From assembly GCF_020149765.1 (NCBI RefSeq), contig NZ_CP083809.1:1426001-1490000 (forward strand): 64,000 nucleotides of DNA. The letters run 5' to 3'. The translations under genes were made by a program, and so were the position numbers. This document shows positions 1-12,993 of this stretch, piece after piece (position 1 is the first letter of the stretch; every line of letters begins with the position of its first letter). Below the pieces are notes generated by a model. The model saw nothing but the letters and a program-made list of their open reading frames with translations. It was not told the DNA's origin and ran no database searches. This DNA is from Pantoea agglomerans (lineage in GTDB: Bacteria; Pseudomonadota; Gammaproteobacteria; Enterobacterales; Enterobacteriaceae).

Positions 1-102
1 CGCCGCCACCGCTTCGCATTTGCCGATCGCCTCATGGCTCATCAGCTGATAGCGCGCCTGATGCTGTTCCAGCAGGGCGATCAGTTTTTCATGGGTGGTC
101 AT
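1..102 (-). CDS. YeaK-like aminoacyl-tRNA deacylase, N-terminal part (cut by window edge)
   Basis: Only the first 34 codons are present; the gene runs off the left edge. The visible residues include H-E-A-I-G-K-C-E-A-V at about 23-32. This corresponds to the start of E. coli YeaK, a free-standing YbaK/ProRS-editing domain that hydrolyses mischarged aminoacyl-tRNA. The start ATG at 102 is preceded by an AGGA at suitable spacing. It is transcribed in the same direction as the his operon, but a likely terminator lies between them. The family is supported by the short conserved stretch only, so the exact paralogue is uncertain. Confidence 0.6.
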   Translation of the reverse strand, partial: MTTHEKLIALLEQHQARYQLMSHEAIGKCEAVAA

Positions 103-130
103 AGCCAGATCCTGACGCTAAAGAACAGAG

Positions 131-161
131 GCTGCTCAATATCATTCCGGTATTGAGCAGC
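131..161 (-). terminator. Hairpin after hisI, probable his operon terminator
   Basis: Two 11-base arms (131-141 and 151-161) pair perfectly around a 9-base loop, just beyond the hisI stop. The tract downstream on the minus strand is only moderately T-rich, so termination may be partial or factor-assisted. It also separates the his operon from the deacylase gene. Confidence 0.5.
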
Positions 162-172
162 ATGGCGCGCTG

Positions 173-777
173 CTATTTATGCCGCGCGCGCAGGTTGTTG
201 ATAATGGCGCTGAGATCCAGCTCCTGATCCTGCAGCAGCACCATCAGGTGATAGAGCAGGTCAGAGGCCTCATTGGTCAGCTCGTGGCGATCCTTTACCG
301 TAGCCGCCAGCGCGGTCTCGACGCCTTCTTCACCGACTTTCTGCGCGATGCGCTTGGTACCGCTGGCATAGAGCTGCGCGGTATAGGAGCTGGCCGGATC
401 GGCGCTTTTGCGCGACGCCAGCAGCTGTTCCAGCTGATAAAGAAAGGTCCAGTCCGGTACGGCAGGTGAGAAGCAGCTTGAGGTGCCGCGATGGCAGGTG
501 GGGCCGATGGGATCGGCCAGCACCAGCAGCGTATCGTTGTCGCAGTCCGGCGTGATGCTGACGACCTGAAGAAAATGGCCAGAGGTCTCACCTTTGGTCC
601 AGAGACGCTGTTTGGTGCGCGAAAAAAAAGTGACGTTGCCGTCGCTCAGGGTTTTTGCCAGCGCGTCCTGATTCATATAGCCGTGCATCAGCACTTCGCC
701 GGAGACGTTGTGCTGCACGATAACGGGCATCATGCCCTCAGTTTTAACCCAGTCGAGGCGGGCCAGTTGCTCTTCAG

Positions 778-784
<7 letters not shown>
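173..784 (-). CDS. hisI: Bifunctional phosphoribosyl-AMP cyclohydrolase / phosphoribosyl-ATP pyrophosphatase
   Basis: This is the fused HisI-HisE enzyme for steps two and three of histidine synthesis in the cytoplasm. It has 203 residues, the same length as in E. coli. The N-terminal cyclohydrolase half carries D-C-D-N-D-T-L and G-P-T-C-H-x-G-T-S-S-C-F, which hold the metal-binding aspartates and cysteines. The C-terminal half from about residue 110 is the MazG-like pyrophosphatase, with E-E-G-V-E and E-x-x-D-L-L-Y-H motifs. It is the last gene of the operon; its start overlaps the hisF end by 7 bases, so translation is probably coupled. Confidence 0.97.
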
Positions 785-6308
<5,524 letters not shown>

Positions 6309-6311
6309 GGC

Positions 6312-7211
6312 TTACTCCATCATCTTTTCAATTGGCAGCACCAGAATCGAGCTGGCACCCAGCGCTTTCAGTTTTTCCATGGTTTCCCAGAACAGGGTTT
6401 CGCTGCTGACCATATGCATCGCCACGCGGCTCTGGTCGCCCGCCAGCGGCAGCACGGTTGGACGCTCGGCGCCGGGCAGCAGCTCGATCACCTCTTCCAG
6501 CCGATCGCTCGGCGCGTGCATCATGATGTATTTCGATTCGCGCGCTTTAATGACGCCCTGAATACGCGTCATCAGTTTGTCGATCAGCTCCTGCTTCTCC
6601 GGTGCCATCTCGCCGTCGCGCTGGATCAGCACCGCTTTTGAACGGTAGATCACCTCGACTTCACGCAGGCCGTTGGCTTCCAGCGTGGCGCCGGTCGATA
6701 CCAGGTCGCAAATCGCGTCGGCCAGTCCGGCGCGCGGCGCGACTTCCACCGAACCGTTCAGCATACAGGGTTTGAAGTTAAGGCCTTTTTTATCGAGATA
6801 CTGCTTCAGCAGGTGAGGATAGGAGGTGGCGATGCGGGCGTTATTGAGACACTGCGGGCCGCTATACTCTTCATCTACCGGCATCGCCAGCGACAGGCGG
6901 CAGCCGCCGAAGTCCAGGCGACGCAGGGTAAAGTAGCGCGGATCTTCGCCCTGCGCGCGGCGCGTCAGCAGCTCCTCTTCCAGCACGTTTTCGCCGATAA
7001 TGCCGAGATCCACCACGCCGTCCATGACCAGACCGGGAATATCGTCATCGCGCACGCGCAGAATATCGATCGGCATATTCTCCGCGAAGGCGATCAGACG
7101 CTGCTGCTGCAGGTTAATTTTAATGCCGCAGCGCGCCAGCAGCTCGCGTGAATCATCGCTTAAACGGCCAGATTTCTGCATAGCTATGCGAATTCGCTTG
7201 TTATCTAACAT
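6312..7211 (-). CDS. hisG: ATP phosphoribosyltransferase
   Basis: HisG condenses ATP and PRPP to open the pathway and is the feedback target of histidine. This is the long, hexameric form of 299 residues, nearly identical to E. coli. It has the catalytic domain first, the PRPP loop in [10 protein letters not shown], and a C-terminal ACT-like regulatory domain from about 225. Two tandem ATG codons (7214 and 7211) follow a GAGGACGGG ribosome site; the second gives the standard length. The frame is open further upstream into the attenuator, but that region is leader RNA. Confidence 0.98.
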   Translation of the reverse strand: MLDNKRIRIAMQKSGRLSDDSRELLARCGIKINLQQQRLIAFAENMPIDILRVRDDDIPGLVMDGVVDLGIIGENVLEEELLTRRAQGEDPRYFTLRRLDFGGCRLSLAMPVDEEYSGPQCLNNARIATSYPHLLKQYLDKKGLNFKPCMLNGSVEVAPRAGLADAICDLVSTGATLEANGLREVEVIYRSKAVLIQRDGEMAPEKQELIDKLMTRIQGVIKARESKYIMMHAPSDRLEEVIELLPGAERPTVLPLAGDQSRVAMHMVSSETLFWETMEKLKALGASSILVLPIEKMME

Positions 7212-7263
7212 CATTCCCGTCCTCTGTTTCATTCCTGTCTGAAAAGGTATCGCTTCAGCCCAT

Positions 7264-7297
7264 AAAAAAACCCCCGGAAGACGATCTTCCGGGGGTT
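7264..7297 (-). terminator. his operon attenuator (intrinsic terminator before hisG)
   Basis: A GC-rich hairpin (CCCCCGGAAGA pairing with TCTTCCGGGGG on the minus strand) is followed by seven T residues. It lies between the His-rich leader peptide and hisG. This is the classic his attenuator: fast translation through the His codons allows the terminator, and stalling for lack of charged tRNA-His favours the antiterminator. Confidence 0.95.
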
Positions 7298-7357
7298 CTC
7301 TTTGCGTTCGCACCACTGGAAGATCTGAATGTCTCCCAGCACACATCGCCTGAAAGA

Positions 7358-7405
7358 CTAGTCAGGATGATGGTGATGATGATGGTTGAACTGAACGCGT
7401 GTCAT
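7358..7405 (-). CDS. hisL: his operon leader peptide
   Basis: The 15-residue peptide reads [15 protein letters not shown] and stops with TAG. It carries six consecutive histidine codons, against seven in E. coli, and shares the MTRVQF start. It lies between the his promoter and the attenuator, and its translation senses tRNA-His charging. The peptide itself has no known further role. Confidence 0.95.
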   Translation of the reverse strand: MTRVQFNHHHHHHPD

Positions 7406-7448
7406 AGTTAATTCCGTTGCTGAATGGATATTCATTTGCGTGCTGATT

Positions 7449-7477
7449 AACCTAGCGAAGATAACGGCGATGCGCAA
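7449..7477 (-). promoter_or_regulatory. his operon promoter
   Basis: On the minus strand the -35 is TTGCGC and the -10 is TAGGTT, 17 bases apart. The -10 is the same hexamer as in the E. coli his promoter. It lies about 45 bases upstream of the hisL start codon. Confidence 0.75.
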
Positions 7478-7491
7478 CCCTTTTTTAACCT

Positions 7492-7521
7492 TTGCGGTTC
7501 GGCGGCGCGGCGCACTAAGAT
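7492..7521 (+). promoter_or_regulatory. Possible yeeZ promoter, divergent from his
   Basis: TTGCGG and TAAGAT are separated by 18 bases, about 30 bases before the yeeZ ATG. It is back to back with the his promoter. The match to consensus is moderate. Confidence 0.4.
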
Positions 7522-7552
7522 GGACGACAGTGAATCAGGCGCAGGAGTCTAT

Positions 7553-8380
7553 ATGAAGAAGGTCGCAATTATCGGTCTGGGATGGCTGGGCATGCCGCTG
7601 GGTCTGGCGCTAACGGCGCGCGGCTGGCAGGTCACCGGCAGTAAAACCACGCTGGACGGCGTCGAGGCGGCGCGCCGCTGCGGCATCGACGCGGTGCAAC
7701 TGCGGCTGACGCCGGAAATCGAGTGCGACGCCGAGGATCTCGATCTGCTGCTGGCGGTGGACGCGCTGGTGGTGACCCTGCCCGCCAGCCGGACGGCGGA
7801 AGGCGGCGAAAGCTATATGCAGGCGGTGCAGAACGTGGTGGACAGCGCGCTGGCGAAGCAGGTGCCGCGCATTATCTTTACCAGCTCTACCTCGGTATAC
7901 GGCAGCGGCAACGGGGTGATGAAAGAGAGCAGTGCGCTGCAGCCGGAAACGGTGGCGGGAAAAACCCTGGCCGCGCTGGAGAGCTGGCTGCACGATCTGC
8001 CTGGCACCCAGGTGGATATTCTGCGGCTGGCGGGGCTGGTGGGGCCGAGTCGTCATCCCGGCCGCTTCCTGGCGGGAAAAACCGGGCTGGAGAATGGCGC
8101 GCACGGCGTCAATCTGGTGCATCTGGATGATGTGGTCAGCGCAATTACGCTGCTGCTGCAGACGCCGAAGGGCGGACGCGTCTATAACCTCTGCGCGCAA
8201 AAGCACCCGTCGCGCGCGACCTTTTATCCCGCCGTCTCGCGCCAGCTGGGCCTGACGCCGCCGACCTTTTTGCCATCAGCCTCCGGCGAGACCGGCAAGC
8301 TGATCGACGGCTCGCGCATCTGCAGCGAGCTGGGGTTTGAGTACAGCTACGACGATCCGGCGAAGATGCCGCTGGAGTAG
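7553..8380 (+). CDS. yeeZ: YeeZ, NAD(P)-dependent epimerase/SDR-like protein
   Basis: This 275-residue protein is closely similar to E. coli YeeZ, an extended SDR-type Rossmann protein of unproven substrate. The nucleotide loop G-L-G-W-L-G-M-P-L is at 8-16. A T-S-S-T-S-V-Y-G stretch near 105-112 resembles the catalytic Ser/Tyr region of sugar epimerases. The ATG at 7553 follows AGGAG at good spacing and matches the E. coli start, so a longer in-frame start at 7520 is set aside. Its position next to the his operon is the ancestral E. coli arrangement. Confidence 0.92.
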   Translation: MKKVAIIGLGWLGMPLGLALTARGWQVTGSKTTLDGVEAARRCGIDAVQLRLTPEIECDAEDLDLLLAVDALVVTLPASRTAEGGESYMQAVQNVVDSALAKQVPRIIFTSSTSVYGSGNGVMKESSALQPETVAGKTLAALESWLHDLPGTQVDILRLAGLVGPSRHPGRFLAGKTGLENGAHGVNLVHLDDVVSAITLLLQTPKGGRVYNLCAQKHPSRATFYPAVSRQLGLTPPTFLPSASGETGKLIDGSRICSELGFEYSYDDPAKMPLE

Positions 8381-8389
8381 TCGTGGTCC

Positions 8390-9667
8390 TCAGACGCCGA
8401 GCCGGTCGCGCAGCGCATACCAGGCGGCGCCCATCGCGGTCAGCGGCACCTTAAAGCGCCGTCCGCCGGGGAAGGGCAGGTGCGGCAGCTTCGCAAAGGC
8501 GTCGAAGCGCTCCGCATCCCCGCGCAGCGCTTCGCAAATCAGCTTGCCGGCGAGGTGCGTGCAGGTGACGCCGTGGCCGCTGTCGCCCTGCATAAAGTAG
8601 ACGTTATTCTCCAGTCGGCCAAACTGCGGCAGGCGCGAGAGCGTCAGCAGAAAGTTGCCGCTCCAGCGGTAGCTGAAGGTGAGGTCGCGCAGCTGCGGGA
8701 AGGTGCGCAGCAGCTTGGGACGGATCAGCGCCTCGATGTCGCCGGGATCGCGCGCGCCGTAGACCACGCCGCCGCCGTAGAGCAGGCGGTTATCCGCCGT
8801 CAGGCGAAAATAGTCGAGCAGATAGTTACAGTCTTCGACGCAGTGATTATTGGGCAGCAGCGCCAGCGCGCGATCGCGGCTCAGCGGCTCGCTGGCGAGG
8901 ATCTGCGACCCGCACGCCATGCTGTTGCGCGCCAGGCGCGGCTCCAGCTGCGAGGGCAGATAGGCGTTGCCGGCGAAAATCACAAAGGTGGCGCTCACCT
9001 CGCCATGTTCAGTTTTCACCCTGTTCGGCGCGCCGTAGGTCAGCGCCGTTGCGGCGGATCGTTCATAGATGCGCCCGCCGTGGCGTCGAATCGCCTCAGC
9101 TTCGCCCAGCGCCAGGTTCAGCGGATGCAGATGGCCGCCGCGCCGATCCAGCAGGCCGCCGACGTAGCGTTCGGTGGCGATTTCGCGGCGGATGCCGCGC
9201 TCGTCCAGCAGCTCCAGATGGTGATTGCCATACTTTTCCCACAGCCGCTGCTGGCGGCGCAGGTGATTCATCTGGCGCGGGTTGAGCGCGGCGAAAATAT
9301 TGCCGGGCCGGTAGTCGCAGGCGATGGCGTAGCGGTCGATGCGGTCGCGAATAATCTCCGCCCCCTCAAACATCATGCTGCCGAGCATGCGCGCGCTCTC
9401 TTTGCCATAGCGCTGCTCGATCACGTCCACATCGCGGCTGTAGGAGTTGACCACCTGCCCGCCGTTGCGGCCGCTGGCGCCAAAGCCGACGCGCGCCGCC
9501 TCCAGCACCACTACGTCATAGCCCGCTTCGGTAAGATAGAGCGCGGCGGAGAGGCCGGTAAAGCCGGCACCGATAATGCAAACGTCGCACTGGATGCTCT
9601 CCTGCAGCGTCGGCCAGGGCGCATGGTCGTTGGCGGTCGCCGCGTAGTAGCTTTCAACATGTTTCAT
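8390..9667 (-). CDS. puuB: Gamma-glutamylputrescine oxidase
   Basis: PuuB is the FAD enzyme that oxidises gamma-glutamylputrescine to the aldehyde, releasing ammonia and hydrogen peroxide. At 425 residues it aligns along its whole length with E. coli PuuB. Features are the dinucleotide fold G-A-G-F-T-G near 33-38, R-x-G-F-G-A-S-G-R-N-G-G-Q at about 60-72 and the C-terminal G-D-S-G-H-G-V-T block. It is the last gene of a minus-strand set puuD-puuR-puuB. It nearly abuts the convergent yeeZ end (9 bases), and no terminator is visible there. Confidence 0.95.
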   Translation of the reverse strand: MKHVESYYAATANDHAPWPTLQESIQCDVCIIGAGFTGLSAALYLTEAGYDVVVLEAARVGFGASGRNGGQVVNSYSRDVDVIEQRYGKESARMLGSMMFEGAEIIRDRIDRYAIACDYRPGNIFAALNPRQMNHLRRQQRLWEKYGNHHLELLDERGIRREIATERYVGGLLDRRGGHLHPLNLALGEAEAIRRHGGRIYERSAATALTYGAPNRVKTEHGEVSATFVIFAGNAYLPSQLEPRLARNSMACGSQILASEPLSRDRALALLPNNHCVEDCNYLLDYFRLTADNRLLYGGGVVYGARDPGDIEALIRPKLLRTFPQLRDLTFSYRWSGNFLLTLSRLPQFGRLENNVYFMQGDSGHGVTCTHLAGKLICEALRGDAERFDAFAKLPHLPFPGGRRFKVPLTAMGAAWYALRDRLGV

Positions 9668-9691
9668 CTCAACCTCCTGGCTGCAAGTGCA

Positions 9692-10249
9692 TCAGAAATT
9701 GGCGGGCGTATGGGCGCTGACGATACGGCAGGGCTGCGCCGAAAGATTGGTGAAGCTGTGCGGCAGCCCGGTATCGATGACATAACTTTCGCCCGCGTTA
9801 AGGTGGTAGCTTTGGCCGTTGACCACCAGCGTGATCTCACCTTCCAGCAGCGTTCCGGTCTCTTCGCCCGGATGGCGCAGCTTTTCGCCGGTGCTGGCGC
9901 CGGGCTGATAGGTCTCCAGCAGCATGCCGAGCGAGCGTTTCGCCTGCCCGTTGTCGACCAGCTTCAGCGACACGCCCTGGCTGCCGATCTCCACCAGATC
10001 GGCTGGCCTGACGATGACCTTCGGCGCGTCATGCGCTTTGGGTTCGGAGAAGAACTCCGACAGCGACAGCCCATAGACCTTTAACAGCTTTTGCAGCGTG
10101 CTGACCGCTGGACTGACCTTGTCCTGTTCGATGGTGCTGATTGCGCTGTGGGTTAAGCCTGACAGTTCAGCGGCGCGGCGCTGAGACAATCCCAACTCTT
10201 GCCGGATTTGCGATAAGCGTCGTCCCGGCGCCAGAGCGGCATCGTTCAT
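9692..10249 (-). CDS. puuR: Putrescine-responsive transcriptional repressor
   Basis: PuuR represses the puu genes and is relieved by putrescine. It has the expected 185 residues: an N-terminal HTH_XRE domain (about 12-66, with S-Q-R-R-A-A-E-L-S-G-L-T-H) and a C-terminal cupin (about 105-180, with H-P-G-E-E-T and the G-E-x-Y-V-I-D strand). The frame is open well upstream through puuD, but the ATG at 10249 overlaps the puuD stop by 4 bases and gives the family length. The divergent region before puuD and puuA should hold its operators. Confidence 0.94.
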   Translation of the reverse strand: MNDAALAPGRRLSQIRQELGLSQRRAAELSGLTHSAISTIEQDKVSPAVSTLQKLLKVYGLSLSEFFSEPKAHDAPKVIVRPADLVEIGSQGVSLKLVDNGQAKRSLGMLLETYQPGASTGEKLRHPGEETGTLLEGEITLVVNGQSYHLNAGESYVIDTGLPHSFTNLSAQPCRIVSAHTPANF

Positions 10250-11010
10250 GGTGATTTTTCCTTGTGATAGTGCTGTGCGGCGTGGATAAACCCCGCGAAA
10301 AGGGCGCGCGAGGCGTCGTGATGTTCCGGCTGCCATTCGGGATGCCACTGCACCGCGAGGGCGAAGGGATGGTGGCGCAGGCTGACCGCTTCGATCAGGC
10401 CGTCTGGCGCGCGCGCCTCGATGCGCAGCTGCGGGCCCGTTTCGCGGATACCCTGATGATGCAGCGAATTGACCGCCAGGGCTGCGTCGCTGCCCAGCAG
10501 AGAGGCCAGCAGCCCGTCCGCCTCGGGAAAGATGTCGTGGGCCAGCGCGTACTGTTCGCTCAGCGGCAGCGTCGCCTCGGCATGATGCGGCAGCCCGGTT
10601 TTTCGCTGGTCGAGATCGCGCCACAGCGCGCCGCCGTTGGCCACCACCAGCTCCTGCATGCCGCGGCAGATGCCCAGCAGCGGCATGCGGCGGCTGGTGG
10701 CCCAGGTAATAATGGCGAAGGCGAGCCGGTCGCGGCCGGGATCGGCGAGCGGCTCGCTGCCCGCTTCGCCGTAGTGCCAGGGTTCGATATTGCTGATGCT
10801 GCCGGTCAGCAGCACGCCGTCGAGCGTCGCCAGCGCCTGCTCCAGCAGGTGAGGCGTCGCGCAGAGCTGCTGGGGCAGGGCAAGCGGCACGCCGCCCGCC
10901 TGCGCTATCGCCGTCAGGTATTTGTTATGCACCGACTGGGTGGGATGGCCGCCGTTGTCGATCTGGCACATCGCTACGCCGATCAAAGGGTTGTTAAAAA
11001 TAATGCCCAT
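10246..11010 (-). CDS. puuD: Gamma-glutamyl-gamma-aminobutyrate hydrolase
   Basis: PuuD is the class I amidotransferase-like hydrolase that frees GABA from gamma-glutamyl-GABA. The nucleophile cysteine is in L-G-I-C-R-G-M-Q-E-L, and the His/Glu partners are in V-Q-W-H-P-E-W. The ATG at 11010 follows AGGAG and gives 254 residues, as in E. coli; an upstream in-frame start at 11043 has poorer support. It is the first gene of the puuDRB set and is divergent from puuA. Confidence 0.94.
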   Translation of the reverse strand: MGIIFNNPLIGVAMCQIDNGGHPTQSVHNKYLTAIAQAGGVPLALPQQLCATPHLLEQALATLDGVLLTGSISNIEPWHYGEAGSEPLADPGRDRLAFAIITWATSRRMPLLGICRGMQELVVANGGALWRDLDQRKTGLPHHAEATLPLSEQYALAHDIFPEADGLLASLLGSDAALAVNSLHHQGIRETGPQLRIEARAPDGLIEAVSLRHHPFALAVQWHPEWQPEHHDASRALFAGFIHAAQHYHKEKSP

Positions 11011-11103
11011 CTCACTCCTCGACTCGCTGTTCAAAAAATTCACCGATCGGGACGGCAGCAGGGAAAACTGTGCAATATTTTTTCAATCTAGCAATGCGCT
11101 GAT

Positions 11104-11116
11104 TGTTTCTCAAACA
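11104..11116. promoter_or_regulatory. Palindrome in the puuD/puuA divergent region
   Basis: TGTTT-CTC-AAACA is a perfect inverted repeat 13 bases before the puuA -35. Its position suits an operator for PuuR or another regulator. It does not obviously match the published E. coli PuuR box, so the assignment is only positional. Confidence 0.3.
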
Positions 11117-11128
11117 GATTTGTTACAT

Positions 11129-11157
11129 TTGCACACTTTTTCTGTTGGCGCTATGTT
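11129..11157 (+). promoter_or_regulatory. Probable puuA promoter
   Basis: TTGCAC and TATGTT are separated by exactly 17 bases, about 60 bases upstream of the puuA ATG. No other equally good pair was seen in this intergenic region. Confidence 0.6.
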
Positions 11158-11219
11158 AGAGGAGTGGCTGTTATTTTGAGCATTGCGCAAACCAACTAAC
11201 GGTAGAAGGCGGGTGGGAT

Positions 11220-12635
11220 ATGACGAACCTCGTGGAAGTAGAAGACTTCACGCGACACAGTGAAGAGAGACGAACCAGCGCGTTCCAGCTTGAAGTGAAA
11301 AACTGGCTGGAACGCCATCCTGAAACGCAGTATGTCGATATTTTATTAAATGATTTAAATGGCGTCTTTCGCGGTAAGCGCATCCCGGTCGCCGCGCTGG
11401 CGAAGCTGGAAAAGGGGTGTTATTTCCCGGCCTCGGTTTTCGCGATGGATATCCTTGGTAATACAGTCGAAGAGGCCGGTCTGGGCCAGTCCCTCGGCGA
11501 ACCAGACAATCTCTGCCTGCCGGTTCCCGGCACCTTAGTTCCCTCTGCGTCCGATCCTGAGCACATCGCCCAGCTGCTGTTGACCATGTGCAACCAAGAT
11601 GGCACTCCCTTTGACGTTGAACCCCGCAATGTCCTGAACCGGCTGTGGCAGCAGTTGCGCAACCGAGGACTCTTTCCGGTGGTAGCGGTAGAGCTGGAGT
11701 TCTATCTGGTAGATAAAATTCGCGATGCCGAAGGCTATATTCAGCCGCCGTGCGCGCCGGGCAGCAGCGATCGCAATATGCAGAGCCAGGTCTACTCTGT
11801 GGACAATCTCGATCGCTTTGGTGAAGTATTGCGCGATATCGACGCGCTGGCGCGCCAGCAAAACATTCCCGCCGACGGCGCGCTGGCGGAAGCCTCGCCC
11901 GGCCAGTTTGAGATCAACCTGCACCACACCCGCGACGTGCTGAGCGCCTGCGACCACGCCGTGCAGCTTAAAAGGCTGATCCGTCAGGTGGCGGAGAACC
12001 ACGGCATGACCGCTACCTTTATGGCCAAGCCCTATGAAGAGTATGCGGGCAGCGGCATGCACGTGCATATCAGCATGCTGGACGCCGCCGATCACAACGC
12101 CTTTGCCACCGATGACGGCAGCGATTCGCCGCTGCTGAAGCGCGCGCTGGCGGGCATGCTCGACCTGATGCCAGCGTCGATGGCGCTGCTGGCGCCCAAC
12201 GTTAACGCCTACCGTCGGTTTGTGCCGGAAGCCTATGTGCCGATGCGCGCCTCCTGGGGGCATAACAACCGCACCGTGGCGCTGCGCATTCCCTGCGGCG
12301 ACGTGGAAAACCACCGCGTTGAGTATCGCGTCGCGGGCGCGGACGCCAACCCCTATCTGGTGATGTCGGCGATTCTGGCGGGAATTCTGCACGGGCTGGA
12401 TACCGCGCTGCCGCTGCCGCAGCCGGTTCAGGGCAACGGCCACGAGGCGGAGGGCATCCCGCTGCCGGTGCGCCAGAGCGAGGCGCTGTTTGAATTTGAA
12501 AGCAGCTTTCCGCTGCAAAAACTGCTGGGCGAGCGGTTCGGTGCGGTGTGGCACAGCTGTAAGCGCCACGAGATGATGCAGTTTGAGCGGCTGGTGACCG
12601 CCACGGAGATCGACTGGATGCTCAAAAACGCCTGA
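11220..12635 (+). CDS. puuA: Glutamate-putrescine ligase
   Basis: PuuA is a glutamine synthetase-type enzyme that joins glutamate to putrescine with ATP, the first step of the Puu pathway. The 471-residue protein follows E. coli PuuA closely. It has D-I-L-L-N-D-L-N-G-V-F-R-G-K near 40-53, the metal-binding E-L-E-F-Y and E-x-S-P-G-Q-F-E-I-N blocks, the H-V-H-I-S nucleotide segment, and N-R-T-V-A-L-R-I-P. It is transcribed divergently from puuDRB. No puuC or puuE is in the window, so the later steps must be encoded elsewhere. Confidence 0.96.
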   Translation: MTNLVEVEDFTRHSEERRTSAFQLEVKNWLERHPETQYVDILLNDLNGVFRGKRIPVAALAKLEKGCYFPASVFAMDILGNTVEEAGLGQSLGEPDNLCLPVPGTLVPSASDPEHIAQLLLTMCNQDGTPFDVEPRNVLNRLWQQLRNRGLFPVVAVELEFYLVDKIRDAEGYIQPPCAPGSSDRNMQSQVYSVDNLDRFGEVLRDIDALARQQNIPADGALAEASPGQFEINLHHTRDVLSACDHAVQLKRLIRQVAENHGMTATFMAKPYEEYAGSGMHVHISMLDAADHNAFATDDGSDSPLLKRALAGMLDLMPASMALLAPNVNAYRRFVPEAYVPMRASWGHNNRTVALRIPCGDVENHRVEYRVAGADANPYLVMSAILAGILHGLDTALPLPQPVQGNGHEAEGIPLPVRQSEALFEFESSFPLQKLLGERFGAVWHSCKRHEMMQFERLVTATEIDWMLKNA

Positions 12636-12717
12636 GAAAAAAGTCGCTATACTTATCAGTAGCTCTTGTGTTTTTACTGCATGTTGGGCAGAATACTCGG
12701 CCTGCAAAAATCCGAAT

Positions 12718-12754
12718 ATAACCGATGCTTTTAAGAGCCTCGGTTATTTTTTTT
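12718..12754 (+). terminator. Intrinsic terminator between puuA and plaP
   Basis: ATAACCGA and TCGGTTAT form an 8-pair stem around a 14-base loop, followed by a run of T residues. It lies about 85 bases past the puuA stop and 90 before the small reading frame ahead of plaP. It most simply ends puuA transcription. If plaP is transcribed from further upstream, it could instead act as an attenuator. Confidence 0.75.
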
Positions 12755-12843
12755 GCATGTACTTCGCCGATTCGCATGAGGCCGGGCGCGCCCGGATAGA
12801 TACACGTTAAAAACGCGCAAGCGTACGAACTGAGGATACAAAG

Positions 12844-12993
12844 ATGGGGATGTTATTCATTCAGCCAGCGCGCGCTGGCACTCGTTTCCGTGATGACTAC
12901 GGCGCCGCTCAGGCTTATAACGCCGCCTTCCTCGCTCCCGTGATGCAATCCAGTCAGGTTGCAGCTCAGGGAGGTCTGAAACATGTCGCTTGA
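12844..12993 (+). CDS. Possible 49-residue leader peptide overlapping the plaP start
   Basis: An ATG with a good GAGG ribosome site opens a 49-codon frame that ends in TGA 11 bases inside plaP. Its last codons contain the plaP ribosome site and ATG, the geometry of translational coupling or leader-peptide control. The product is Ala- and Gln-rich, has no recognisable domain, and does not resemble the E. coli speFL leader. The alternative is that it is a chance frame in the 5' leader. A GC-rich palindrome (CCGGGCGCGCCCGG, 12782-12795) lies just upstream. Confidence 0.4.
   Translation: MGMLFIQPARAGTRFRDDYGAAQAYNAAFLAPVMQSSQVAAQGGLKHVA

Noticed and set aside
8480..12707. Long antisense frames over puuB (8480-10084) and puuA (11535-12707)
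   Set aside because: Both mirror well-supported puu genes and show no family motif.
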